A stretch of DNA of 35,835 nucleotides from Elusimicrobiota bacterium. GTDB lineage: Bacteria; Elusimicrobiota; Elusimicrobia; UBA1565; UBA9628. Under the pieces are notes generated by a model, which was not told the origin of the DNA, ran no database searches, and worked only from the letters and a program-made list of their open reading frames with translations. The stretch spans positions 1 to 35,835 of the forward strand of contig JAUYSH010000075.1 in NCBI GenBank assembly GCA_030696455.1, written 5' to 3'. Below, piece by piece: positions 28,664-35,835 of this stretch. Position numbers and translations under genes: made by a program. The first letter of the stretch is position 1, and each line of letters starts with the position of its first letter.

Positions 28664-29677
28664 ATGAAGCGCGTGATCATCGCCGTCGTCGTCGCCGCCG
28701 CCGTCGGGGGCGCCGTGTGGATATATAAGAGAGGCGCGGCCTCGAAGGGCTCGTCCGAGGGACGATCGAAGATCGTCCAGGCCGCCGCGGGTGCGATCGA
28801 GCAGTCGATCGACGCGACCGGCTCGGTCGCGCCCGAGAACCGCGTCGAGATCAAGCCTCCGGTCGCCGGCCGTATCGAGAAGATCCTCGTCGACGAGGGA
28901 GACAAGGTCAGGATGGCGCAGATCGTGGCCTGGATCAGCTCGACCGACCGCAACGCGATCCTGGATGCCGCCCGCGCGCAGGGCCCCGAGCAGGTCAAGA
29001 AGTGGGAGGACGCCTACAAGCCCACCGCAGTGTTCGCCTCGCTGCCCGGCGAGGTCATCCTGCGCAACGTGGTCGTCGGCCAGGCCGTGGACGCCGGAAC
29101 GGTCCTCTTCGCCGTCGCCGACACGCTCATCGTCAACGCGCAGGTCGACGAGTCCGACATCGGCAAGATACGGCGCGGGCAGAAGGCCCGCATCCGCCTC
29201 GACTCCTATCCGGATCAGCCCGTGGACGGCAAGGTCTTCGACATCCTGTACGAGGGCAAGAACGTCTCGAACGTGATCACCTACGGCGTGAAGATCCGCC
29301 CCGAGAAGGTCCCCCCGTTCTTCCGCTCGCAGATGACCGCGAACGTGAGCTTCCTGATCAAGCGCAAGGACGACGCGCTGCTCGTCCCGGCCGCGGCGGT
29401 CAAGGACGGGCCGGGCGGCAAGCGCGTGGTCTCGATCCCCGCCGACGTGAAGGGCGAGCGTCCGGAGCAGCGCGAGGTCAAGACGGGCATCGAGACCGAC
29501 GACCAGATCGAAATCCTCAGCGGGCTCTCCGAAGGAGAGTCCGTCCTGGTCGCGGCGGGGCGCTACGTCGCGCAGAAGGCCCCCGAGGCGAGCCCGCTCT
29601 CGGCGATCCCCGGCCGCCGCGGCGGCCAGCAAAGCGGCGCGGCCCCCCGGCCGCGAAGGACGGGCGGCGGGCAATAG
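28664..29677 (+). CDS. Periplasmic membrane fusion protein (MacA-like, short hairpin)
   Basis: This 337-residue protein is anchored by an N-terminal helix (IIAVVVAAAVGGAVWIY). A split lipoyl domain is visible: VEIKPPVAGRIEKILVDEGDKV (61-82) and SLPGEVILRNVVVGQAVDAG (126-145). Between the halves lie only about 28 residues (94-121) in place of the usual long alpha-helical hairpin. A beta-barrel domain (VNAQVDESDIGKIRRGQKARI) and a membrane-proximal domain (LLVPAAAVKDGPGGKRVV) follow, ending in a Gly/Arg-rich tail. It joins the MacB-type transporter to the outer-membrane channel. It starts immediately after the previous stop with GGAG upstream. Confidence 0.88.
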   Translation: MKRVIIAVVVAAAVGGAVWIYKRGAASKGSSEGRSKIVQAAAGAIEQSIDATGSVAPENRVEIKPPVAGRIEKILVDEGDKVRMAQIVAWISSTDRNAILDAARAQGPEQVKKWEDAYKPTAVFASLPGEVILRNVVVGQAVDAGTVLFAVADTLIVNAQVDESDIGKIRRGQKARIRLDSYPDQPVDGKVFDILYEGKNVSNVITYGVKIRPEKVPPFFRSQMTANVSFLIKRKDDALLVPAAAVKDGPGGKRVVSIPADVKGERPEQREVKTGIETDDQIEILSGLSEGESVLVAAGRYVAQKAPEASPLSAIPGRRGGQQSGAAPRPRRTGGGQ

Positions 29678-29681
29678 GCCG

Positions 29682-31670
29682 ATGGCCCCCCTCATCGAGC
29701 TGCGCGGCGTCACGAAGACCTATTTCGTGGGCGGCGGCCGCCTCGACGTGCTCAATGGCATCGACCTCACCATCGAGGCCGGCGAATTCGTCGCGATCAT
29801 GGGCCCGTCCGGCTCGGGCAAGTCCACCCTGACCCAGATCCTCGGCCTGCTCGACCGCCCGACCTCCGGCTCCTACAAGCTGATGGGCCTCGACGTCTCC
29901 GCCTTGTCGGACGACGAGGGGGCCGCCCTGCGCTCTCGCACGATCGGCTTCGTGTTCCAGATGTTCAACTTGCTGGCGCGGACCAGCGCACTTGATAACG
30001 TGGGCCTGCCGATGCTGTACACCGGCGATCCGGGACGCGCCGAGCGCGCCGCCGAGGTCCTGCGCGAGATCGGCCTGGGCGACCGCCTGGACCACGCCCC
30101 CAACCAGCTGTCCGGCGGACAGCAGCAGCGCGTGGCCATCGCGCGCGCCCTGGTCAATAAGCCGCGCCTCATCTTCGCCGACGAGCCGACCGGCAACCTG
30201 GCCTCGGATCAGGCGGAGGAGATCCTCGGGCGCCTCGTCGCGATGAACGACGCAGGCATCACGCTCGTGATGGTCACCCACGAACTCGACATCGCGGCCC
30301 ACGCGAAGCGCATCATCAAGATCAAGGACGGGCTCGTCGTCTCCGATGAGAAGAACGAACAGCGCCGCGCCTCCCCCGCCCCGGCCGGGGCGCGCGCGGT
30401 CATGGCCGACGGCCTCGTCTGCGTCCCCCCGTCCCGCGAGCTGAGCCTCGAGGAGTTCTCCGAGCACGTACGCTCGGCCCTCGGGGCGATCCGGTCCAAT
30501 AAGCTGCGCAGCGCGCTCTCCATGCTCGGCATCCTGATCGGAGTGACCGCGGTCATCGCGATGCTCGCGATCGGCAAGGGCGCCCAGAAGTCGGTCGAGA
30601 CCCAGCTCTCGAGCCTGGGCTCGAACCTCGTCATGCTGTTCCCCCGGGCGCCCCGCGACGGCCACGGCGGCGCACGCGGCGCGTCGGGCTCCTTCAGCCG
30701 GCTGGCCATGGATGACGTCGCGGCGATCCGGCGGGCGCACCCGGGCGTCCTGCGCTCGGCCGGCGAGGTCAGCGGGAACGTGCAGGCGGTGTTCGGCGAC
30801 AAGAACGTGAACACCAGCCTGACGGGAGCGGAGCCGGTGTACGCCGACATGCGCAACGCCCAGGCTTATCACGGAAGGTTCTTCACCGCAGAGGAGAACG
30901 AGCAAATGGCTCGCGTCGCTCTGCTGGGGCCGACCGTCGTCACCGCCCTCTTCGGCGACGCGGACCCGGTCGGGCGCACGATCAACGTGAACTCCGTCAA
31001 GTTCAAGGTGATCGGGGTGCTTCCGCGCAAAGGCTCCGGCGGCTTCCAGGACCAGGACGACAAGATCGTCGTGCCTTTGAAGACAGCGATGAAGAAGGTC
31101 CTCGGCCGGCAGTACCTCGGCATGGTCTCCATCGAGACCGCCGGCCCGGATCAGACCGACGCCGTCATCGAGTCCGTGCGTTCGCTGATGCGCAAGCGCC
31201 ACCGCCTTCCCGACTATAAGGACGACGACTTCACCTTGCGCAACATGGCCGAGATCCAGGCCGCCCTGACCGGCACCTCGAAGATCTTCTCGCTGCTGCT
31301 GGGCATCGTCGCGGCGATCTCGCTCGTCGTCGGCGGCATCGGCATCATGAACATCATGCTCGTCTCGGTCAGCGAGCGCACTCGCGAGATCGGTCTGCGC
31401 AAGGCCATCGGCGCCACGCGCCGCGCGGTGCTCATCCAGTTCCTCATCGAGGCCGTGGCGATGTCCACCTGCGGCGGCTTGCTCGGCATCGCGCTGGGCA
31501 TGGCGATCGCCTTCGGCATGGCCTACTTCGCGGGCTGGGCGGCGGTCGTCACGCCGCAGTCGGTCCTCCTCGCCTTCGTCTTCTCCGCCGGCACCGGCAT
31601 CGTCTTCGGCTTCTGGCCGGCGCGCAAGGCGTCCTTGCTCTCGCCCATCGAAGCGCTCCGCTACGAGTGA
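29682..31670 (+). CDS. MacB-type ABC exporter (ATPase fused to FtsX-like permease)
   Basis: This 662-residue protein has an N-terminal ABC ATPase with Walker [10 protein letters not shown] (about 44-52), signature [15 protein letters not shown], Walker [12 protein letters not shown] and the H-loop His (MVTHELD). After a linker of about 50 residues comes a MacB permease. Its first helix is in [20 protein letters not shown]; a periplasmic domain (about 310-520) follows; and three more helices begin with [23 protein letters not shown] and the conserved [17 protein letters not shown]. MacB exports peptides, macrolides, siderophores or lipid-linked molecules through a TolC channel by a mechanotransmission cycle. 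It closes the efflux operon; the glycosyltransferase after it has its own -10 box. Confidence 0.93.
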   Translation: MAPLIELRGVTKTYFVGGGRLDVLNGIDLTIEAGEFVAIMGPSGSGKSTLTQILGLLDRPTSGSYKLMGLDVSALSDDEGAALRSRTIGFVFQMFNLLARTSALDNVGLPMLYTGDPGRAERAAEVLREIGLGDRLDHAPNQLSGGQQQRVAIARALVNKPRLIFADEPTGNLASDQAEEILGRLVAMNDAGITLVMVTHELDIAAHAKRIIKIKDGLVVSDEKNEQRRASPAPAGARAVMADGLVCVPPSRELSLEEFSEHVRSALGAIRSNKLRSALSMLGILIGVTAVIAMLAIGKGAQKSVETQLSSLGSNLVMLFPRAPRDGHGGARGASGSFSRLAMDDVAAIRRAHPGVLRSAGEVSGNVQAVFGDKNVNTSLTGAEPVYADMRNAQAYHGRFFTAEENEQMARVALLGPTVVTALFGDADPVGRTINVNSVKFKVIGVLPRKGSGGFQDQDDKIVVPLKTAMKKVLGRQYLGMVSIETAGPDQTDAVIESVRSLMRKRHRLPDYKDDDFTLRNMAEIQAALTGTSKIFSLLLGIVAAISLVVGGIGIMNIMLVSVSERTREIGLRKAIGATRRAVLIQFLIEAVAMSTCGGLLGIALGMAIAFGMAYFAGWAAVVTPQSVLLAFVFSAGTGIVFGFWPARKASLLSPIEALRYE

Positions 31671-31676
31671 TATAAT
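31671..31676 (+). promoter_or_regulatory. Predicted -10 box of the first GT9 gene
   Basis: TATAAT begins one base after the MacB stop and is followed by six C residues and then the GTG at 31683. This matches the six-base leaderless spacing; no strong -35 box is seen. Confidence 0.5.
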
Positions 31677-31682
31677 CCCCCC

Positions 31683-32666
31683 GTGGAAAGGATCACCGCG
31701 CTTTACATCGGACGCGTCGGCGACGTCATCGTCGCGACCCCGTTCCTGCGCGCGATCCGCCGCCGCTGGCCTCGGGCCCGCATCCGCCTGATCGTGGGCT
31801 GGCGCTCGACCCAGGTCCTGCCGCTGATCCCGTTCATCGATGAGCACCTCATACTCGAGAAGCCCGGGAAGGTCGGGGCGAACCTGAGCTTCGCCTGGAG
31901 CCTGCTGCGCGAGCCCTGCGACCTGCTCGTCGACCTCAACTCCTCCTACTCGAAGACCTCGACCATGATCGCCCGCGCGGCCCGCGCGCCGCGCCGGCTC
32001 GCCTTCGACAAGGGCCCCGGCCGCAGCGGCGCCTTCAGCGAAGTACTTCCCGCCCCCGCCGAGCGCGAGCACATGTGGGACCGCTACGGCCGCCTGGCCG
32101 CGGCGCTCGACGCGCCCTACGATCAGGACCCGGAGCTGCGCCTGCCGATCGCCGACACCGAGGAGGGCGACCGGCTGCTGGCCGGCATGGCTCCCGGGGG
32201 CGGAGGCTCCTTCCGGGTCGTGATCCACCCCGGCAATTTCGACCGGTTCTCCTTCCGCTGGCCCGAGGAGAAGTTCGCCGAGCTCGCCGGCCGCCTGCTC
32301 GACGACGCGCGCGTGAAGCTGTTCTTCATGGGCGGCCCCGGCGAGCACGACAAGGTCGCCGCGATCGTGAAGACCCTCAAGCGCCCGGTCCCGATCCTTC
32401 CCCCCGCGCGGCTCGGGGTCACCGGCGCGATGCTCCGGCGCATGAACCTGCTGGTCTGCAACATCACCGGGACGACCCATCTCGCCGCCGCCCTCGGCGT
32501 GCCGACCTTCGGCTTCTACGCGGGCTATACGCAGGCGGTCTGGCGTCCGCGCGGCGCGCGCCACGGCGGGACGGCGTGCGCGGAGTGGGAGTCCTGCCGA
32601 GAAACGACGGTCGACGAGGCGCACGCCGCGCTCTCCGACCACCTCAAGCGCCTCAGCCCTTATTGA
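31683..32666 (+). CDS. GT9 family glycosyltransferase (heptosyltransferase-like), first copy
   Basis: This 327-residue cytoplasmic or membrane-associated enzyme starts at a GTG. The N-terminal domain begins ITALYIGRVGDVIVATPFL, with the G-D that carries the catalytic Asp of WaaC/WaaF enzymes. The C-terminal domain holds RVVIHPGNFDRFSFRWPEEKF, FFMGGPGEHD and the ADP-sugar-binding end CNITGTTHLAAALGVPTFGFYAG. It probably adds a heptose or similar sugar to the LPS core. The donor and acceptor cannot be read from sequence. It converges with a second GT9 gene. Confidence 0.85.
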   Translation: MERITALYIGRVGDVIVATPFLRAIRRRWPRARIRLIVGWRSTQVLPLIPFIDEHLILEKPGKVGANLSFAWSLLREPCDLLVDLNSSYSKTSTMIARAARAPRRLAFDKGPGRSGAFSEVLPAPAEREHMWDRYGRLAAALDAPYDQDPELRLPIADTEEGDRLLAGMAPGGGGSFRVVIHPGNFDRFSFRWPEEKFAELAGRLLDDARVKLFFMGGPGEHDKVAAIVKTLKRPVPILPPARLGVTGAMLRRMNLLVCNITGTTHLAAALGVPTFGFYAGYTQAVWRPRGARHGGTACAEWESCRETTVDEAHAALSDHLKRLSPY

Positions 32667-32793
32667 TCCGTCGGCTGACGGGTTGGACGGAGGGCCCCCG
32701 GTGGTTCAAATGTTTCCAGAAACAGTTGTCGTTACGTTCGTACCGTTACTGTTCACATTACTTTCAACGTGGGAAGTCCGTGGAGCGGTTGAT
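32667..32793. other. A+T-richer spacer between convergent GT9 genes
   Basis: No gene is seen. The spacer is visibly lower in G+C than its surroundings. It holds TGTTTCCAGAAACA, a 14-bp perfect palindrome at 32711-32724, and a weak stem AACAGT/ACTGTT (32721-32726 and 32748-32753) with TACG-TT-CGTA inside. It may act as a terminator for both genes, but no strong stem with a T-run is present. Confidence 0.5.
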
Positions 32794-33849
32794 CTATCTG
32801 CTTCCAGAGACTAGCCGCGACAATGCGGCCCACGCCTCGTCCGTCGTGGGATGGCGCCCGGGTGTTTCCAGCAGCGCGTGCCCGGGCAGATCGTAGCCGA
32901 AGCGCCAGGGCTCGGTGTGGCTGAACAGCTGGACCGTGGGCACGCCGAGCGCGACCGCGAGGTGCATCGGCCCCGTGTCCGCGGTGAGCACCGCGCGCGC
33001 GTTGACGATGGCGGCGGCGAAGTCCCTGAGCGGCAGCTCGGGCGCGACGACGACCCCTGGGGGGATGGCGCGGCCCTCCAGGAGCTTGCGCTCCGCCGGC
33101 CCCCCCGTCAGGACGGCCTTGCGTCCGGAGCGGACGAGGCGCTCGCCGAGGTCGAAGAACCACTCGGGCTCGAGGCGCTTCTCGGCGCGCGCCCCGAGGA
33201 ACAGCGCGACGCTCTCCTTGTCGAGCCCCCACGAGGCCCAGGCCTTCGCCCCGGCGTCCTTCTCTCCGGGGCCGAAATAGTACGCGGTGCGCAAAGACGC
33301 GTCGGACGACAGCGCGGCGCCGGGCGCGGCATGGCGCACCAAGGACGCGAGGTTGGCGGTCTCGTGCGCCCGCGCGCCCGGGACGGGGGCCAGGTCGTCG
33401 AGGAACTTGGCGGCGTCCCCCCGGTCGAAGCCGACGCGGCGCTTCGCGCCCGACATGGCCGTCCAAGCGGCGCTGGACAGGGAGAACGAATGCTGAGGCG
33501 AGAAGTCGAAGGCCAGGTCATACCGGCGCAGGCGCAGGCCGGGCAGGGCCTTCGCCGTCAGGATTTCGTCCACGCAGGGGTTGTGCTTCAGCGCGTCGCC
33601 GTAGCGGTCGGCGAGCAGGACCTCCACGCGTGCCCCGGGGAAAGCCTCCTTGATGAGGCGCAAGGCGGGCGTGAGGAGCAGAAGATTTCCCAGACGCGCG
33701 TCATGGCGCACGGCCAGCACGCGCCGCACCTTCGACGCATCGGCGGGCCCCTCGTGGGGGCGGGGCTTGGGCAGGAGCCGGAGCAAGGTGGCGCGCAGGG
33801 CGGCCTTGCCCTGCGTCTCGAGCCGTTTGCCGAGGTCTTTAAGACTCAC
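32794..33849 (-). CDS. GT9 family glycosyltransferase (heptosyltransferase-like), second copy
   Basis: This 351-residue protein starts at the GTG at 33849, six bases after TAGAAT. A basic N-terminal extension of about 40 residues precedes the fold, which begins VRRVLAVRHDARLGNLLLLTPAL. Here the usual G-D is G-N, so the catalytic Asp seen in the first copy is replaced or supplied by the Asp of HDARLG. The C-terminal domain has VALFLGARAEKR, AVLTGGPAERKLL and the sugar-nucleotide site LTADTGPMHLAVALGVPTVQLFSHTEP. A role in LPS core or O-antigen assembly is likely. It is divergent from the crotonase gene, sharing a 25-bp spacer. Confidence 0.82.
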   Translation of the reverse strand: MSLKDLGKRLETQGKAALRATLLRLLPKPRPHEGPADASKVRRVLAVRHDARLGNLLLLTPALRLIKEAFPGARVEVLLADRYGDALKHNPCVDEILTAKALPGLRLRRYDLAFDFSPQHSFSLSSAAWTAMSGAKRRVGFDRGDAAKFLDDLAPVPGARAHETANLASLVRHAAPGAALSSDASLRTAYYFGPGEKDAGAKAWASWGLDKESVALFLGARAEKRLEPEWFFDLGERLVRSGRKAVLTGGPAERKLLEGRAIPPGVVVAPELPLRDFAAAIVNARAVLTADTGPMHLAVALGVPTVQLFSHTEPWRFGYDLPGHALLETPGRHPTTDEAWAALSRLVSGSR

Positions 33850-33855
33850 CGGACG

Positions 33856-33868
33856 ATTCTAGTATAAT
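33856..33868. promoter_or_regulatory. Back-to-back -10 boxes of divergent leaderless genes
   Basis: ATTCTAGTATAAT contains TAGAAT on the minus strand (33861-33856) and TATAAT on the plus strand (33863-33868), one base apart. Each is exactly six bases from its start codon (GTG at 33849 and ATG at 33875). The two polymerases cannot bind at once, so the genes should be expressed in competition. Confidence 0.6.
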
Positions 33869-33874
33869 CGGCGG

Positions 33875-34642
33875 ATGAGCCTCGTCAGCCTGCGCACCGA
33901 GCGATCCGTGTCCACGTTGCGCCTCGAGCGTCCGGAGGCGCTCAACGCGATGTCCGAGGCCATGGCGCGGGAGTTCGCGGCGACGGTCAAGCGCGCTGGG
34001 CGCGAGAAGTCCAAGGTCCTCGTGCTCGAGGCCGCGGGCGCGGCCTTTTCGGCGGGCGGCGACCTCGCCTTCATCGAGGAAAACATGAAGCGGCCGAAGG
34101 CCGCCGTGGCTGGGATCATGAGGCGCTTTTACGCGGACTTCCTGTCCCTCCGCGACGTTCCCCAGGTCACCATCGCCAAGATCCACGGCACCGCCGTCGG
34201 CGCGGGTCTTTGCCTGGCGCTGGCCTGCGATATGCGCGTCGTGGTGGAGGACGCGAAGCTCGGCTTCAACTTCGTTCGTTTGGGGCTTAACCCCGGGATG
34301 GCCGCCTGGCCGTTGGCCCGCGCCGCCGTCGGCGACGCCCGCGCGCGCGACCTGCTCTTCACGGGCCGTCTGTTCTCGGGGCGCGACCTTCACTCCTGGG
34401 GCGGCGCCTGCGCGACCGCGGCGCTCCCCGCTGAGCTCGACGCCGTCTGCGCGGAACTCTCCGGACGCATCGCCGCGGGCTCGGCCGAGAGCCTGCGCAT
34501 CCTCAAGGCCGAGACGCGCCTGGGGCTCGACCTCTCCCCCTTCCTCATCCACGAGGCCAAGGGTCAGGCCGTCACCTTCAAGGGCGCGGACCTCGCCGAA
34601 GGCGTGGCCGCCATCCGTCAGCGCCGCGCGCCGAAATTCTAA
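33875..34642 (+). CDS. Enoyl-CoA hydratase/isomerase (crotonase) family protein
   Basis: This 255-residue cytoplasmic protein has the crotonase fold: LERPEALNAMSEAM, the oxyanion segment FSAGGDLAFIEEN, the second half-site IHGTAVGAGLCLALACDMRVV, and KLGFNFVRLGLNPGMAAWPLARAVG-like sequence. Both catalytic glutamates of classical enoyl-CoA hydratase (Glu144 and Glu164 of the rat enzyme) align with non-acidic residues (Cys in GAGLCLA and Phe in FNFVRLG). A standard hydratase reaction is therefore unlikely. An isomerase, hydrolase, decarboxylase or other CoA-thioester reaction is more probable. A leaderless start is predicted. The gene stands alone between divergent and convergent neighbours. Confidence 0.82.
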   Translation: MSLVSLRTERSVSTLRLERPEALNAMSEAMAREFAATVKRAGREKSKVLVLEAAGAAFSAGGDLAFIEENMKRPKAAVAGIMRRFYADFLSLRDVPQVTIAKIHGTAVGAGLCLALACDMRVVVEDAKLGFNFVRLGLNPGMAAWPLARAAVGDARARDLLFTGRLFSGRDLHSWGGACATAALPAELDAVCAELSGRIAAGSAESLRILKAETRLGLDLSPFLIHEAKGQAVTFKGADLAEGVAAIRQRRAPKF

Positions 34643-34693
34643 ACGCTATGAGGATTTCCTCAGCGGCGTTTGTGCCGGCCGCTTGCGGCCGGC
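34642..34693. terminator. Probable terminator hairpins between convergent crotonase and RecQ genes
   Basis: Two perfect hairpins lie in the 59-base spacer. TGAGGA-TT-TCCTCA (34649-34662) is flanked by AACGC/GCGTT, and GCCGGCCGC-TT-GCGGCCGGC is at 34674-34693. Neither has a long T-run, so termination is inferred from position and stem strength. Confidence 0.5.
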
Positions 34694-34701
34694 CCCGGCG
34701 C

Positions 34702-35835
34702 TCAGCCTTCTCTTAACGCCGCCAGGAAGATCTCGCCGTACTCGACCCACTTCTTGGGGCCGACGCCGGACACCAGGCGCATCTCGGCCTCGTTGCGCGG
34801 CATCTGGGAGGCCATCGCCATCAAGGTCGCGTCGTTGAACACCATGTACGCCGGCACGTGCCGCGCGTCGGCGAGCTTCTTGCGCAAGGCCTTGAGCTTG
34901 GAGAACGTCGAGTTGCCGGCCGACGTGGATTGGGTCTCCGACGGGGCGCGGACGCCGAACGACATCTTCCGCGGCGTCGCCACCTGCGGCGAGGCGCCGA
35001 CGGGATCGAGGCCCGCGCAGGCGTCGCAGGACGCGCCGCACGCGGGCATGTCCTCGCCCAGGTGCTTGGCCATGGTCTGGTGACGGCAGAGCCGGCGCTC
35101 GATCGTGCGGAACATCTCGCGGGCGCGATTGCGGTGCCACTCAGCCTGGGACGCCTCCAGGTCGGAAACGAGGCGCTCGTAGCTCATCACGTCGGCCCAC
35201 GAGTAGAACATCACGCAGTCGCTCGGCGCGCCGTCGCGTCCCGCGCGGCCGACCTCCTGGATATAGGACTCGACGGAGCGCGGCATGTCGCGGTGGATGA
35301 CGAAGCGCACGTCCGGCTTGTCGATGCCCATGCCGAAGGCGACGGTCGCCACGATGACGTCGGCGTCGTCCCGCTTGAAGGCGTTCTGCACGTGCTCGCG
35401 CTGGGCGCTGTCCATGCCGGCGTGATACGCGAGAGCCTTCACGCCGCGGCCGGACAGGTACTCGGCCATGGACTCCACCGAGCGCCGCGAGAGGCAATAC
35501 ACGATGCCGCTCTGCCCTTTCCGTCCTTGCACGAGGCGCAAGATCGAGTTCTTGGTGTCGTTGACCGTTCCCGGGCGAGGCGCGGCCTTTTCCCCCGTTT
35601 TGAGATACGCGGACAAGTGGAGGTTGGGACGGAAGAAAGAGCCTCTGACGCGCAACGGCTCCGCCATGGCGAGCTGCTCGACGATGTCGTTGGTGACCGG
35701 CAACGTTGCCGTGGCCGTCAGCGCCAGGATCGGTACTCCATACCTTTCTTTCAGGCCTTTCAGATTTCTATACGCCGGTCGAAAATCATGCCCCCACTGG
35801 CTGATGCAGTGCGCCTCGTCCACCGCGATCATCGC
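34702..35835 (-). CDS. recQ: RecQ ATP-dependent DNA helicase, partial (N-terminus beyond window)
   Basis: About 377 residues are visible and the frame is open at the right edge. The sequence enters at the DEAH box ([18 protein letters not shown]). It continues through ALTATAT, the second RecA-like domain ([55 protein letters not shown]) and the zinc-binding region with four cysteines (LCRH, then ACGASCDAC). A shortened linker takes the place of much of the usual winged-helix part, and an HRDC domain closes the chain ([22 protein letters not shown] to [15 protein letters not shown]). RecQ unwinds DNA at forks and during recombination repair. Walker A and the first motifs lie outside the window. 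Confidence 0.95.
   Translation of the reverse strand, partial: AMIAVDEAHCISQWGHDFRPAYRNLKGLKERYGVPILALTATATLPVTNDIVEQLAMAEPLRVRGSFFRPNLHLSAYLKTGEKAAPRPGTVNDTKNSILRLVQGRKGQSGIVYCLSRRSVESMAEYLSGRGVKALAYHAGMDSAQREHVQNAFKRDDADVIVATVAFGMGIDKPDVRFVIHRDMPRSVESYIQEVGRAGRDGAPSDCVMFYSWADVMSYERLVSDLEASQAEWHRNRAREMFRTIERRLCRHQTMAKHLGEDMPACGASCDACAGLDPVGASPQVATPRKMSFGVRAPSETQSTSAGNSTFSKLKALRKKLADARHVPAYMVFNDATLMAMASQMPRNEAEMRLVSGVGPKKWVEYGEIFLAALREG

Noticed and set aside
29517-32642. Very long minus-strand open frame (1041 codons) opposite the MacB and GT9 genes
   Set aside because: It is antisense to genes with intact, well-conserved motifs. Its translation is Arg/Asp/Gly-rich without any recognisable domain, as expected from high-GC shadow frames. 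Similar frames at 5079-7325, 3586-5109, 1688-3175, 22847-24682 and 25516-27525 (minus) were rejected for the same reason.
1-35835. Insertion sequences, prophage or integrated element boundaries
   Set aside because: No transposase, integrase or terminal inverted or direct repeats were seen, and the tRNA-His is not followed by a duplicated 3' end in this window.

Overview
The window is G+C-rich throughout and densely packed, with many 1-8 base start/stop overlaps. It comes from a diderm bacterium that makes lipopolysaccharide: it carries LpxD, two GT9 heptosyltransferase-type enzymes, two TolC-type channels, an RND pump and a MacB-type exporter. The gene mix and the many high-GC antisense open frames would suit Elusimicrobiota or a similar little-cultured diderm phylum. 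That placement is an impression, not a phylogenetic result.

Layout. (1) 1-691: a partial TonB/TolA-like protein on the minus strand. (2) 851-6710: a seven-gene overlapping operon of three zinc-ribbon/DUF4178 proteins, a tiny membrane protein, a one-unit DUF350 protein, a membrane-fused spermidine-synthase-like aminopropyltransferase and a Tat-exported flavin oxidase lipoprotein. A class III nucleotide cyclase fused to an RDD membrane domain follows. (3) 7879-10900, minus: a two-subunit transketolase and a secreted serpin. (4) 10954-13731: a nucleoside salvage operon (purine nucleoside phosphorylase, pyrimidine nucleoside phosphorylase, uracil phosphoribosyltransferase). (5) 13811-15740, minus: three tandem paralogous genes for very small exported proteins built from a C-V-W-P-N-x-C repeat, next to a Crp/Fnr regulator with an FNR-type cysteine cluster. 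(6) 15792-17033: an exported TPR protein; then tRNA-His, a CPA2 antiporter, lpxD, a small lipoprotein and a DUF1304 protein. (7) 21043-31670: a 10.6-kb chain of nine genes: TetR, TolC, RND, ECF sigma factor, zinc anti-sigma factor, Spy-like periplasmic protein, a second TolC, membrane fusion protein and MacB. (8) 31683-34642: two GT9 glycosyltransferases and a crotonase-fold enzyme; then a partial RecQ helicase running off the right edge.

Two signals stand out. First, the three small-protein genes share one promoter layout: FNR-like 14-bp boxes centred 41.5, 64.5 and 78.5 bp upstream of the predicted transcription start, with the same spacing in all three, beside a gene for an FNR-like regulator. 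This looks like an oxygen- or redox-controlled regulon of an undescribed repeat-peptide family. Second, many genes that begin transcription units have a TANNNT-type -10 hexamer ending 5-7 bases (usually exactly 6) before the start codon. This implies widespread leaderless transcripts, including an lpxD that appears to start at AUC. Genes inside operons instead use ATGA/GTGA overlaps and Shine-Dalgarno sites.
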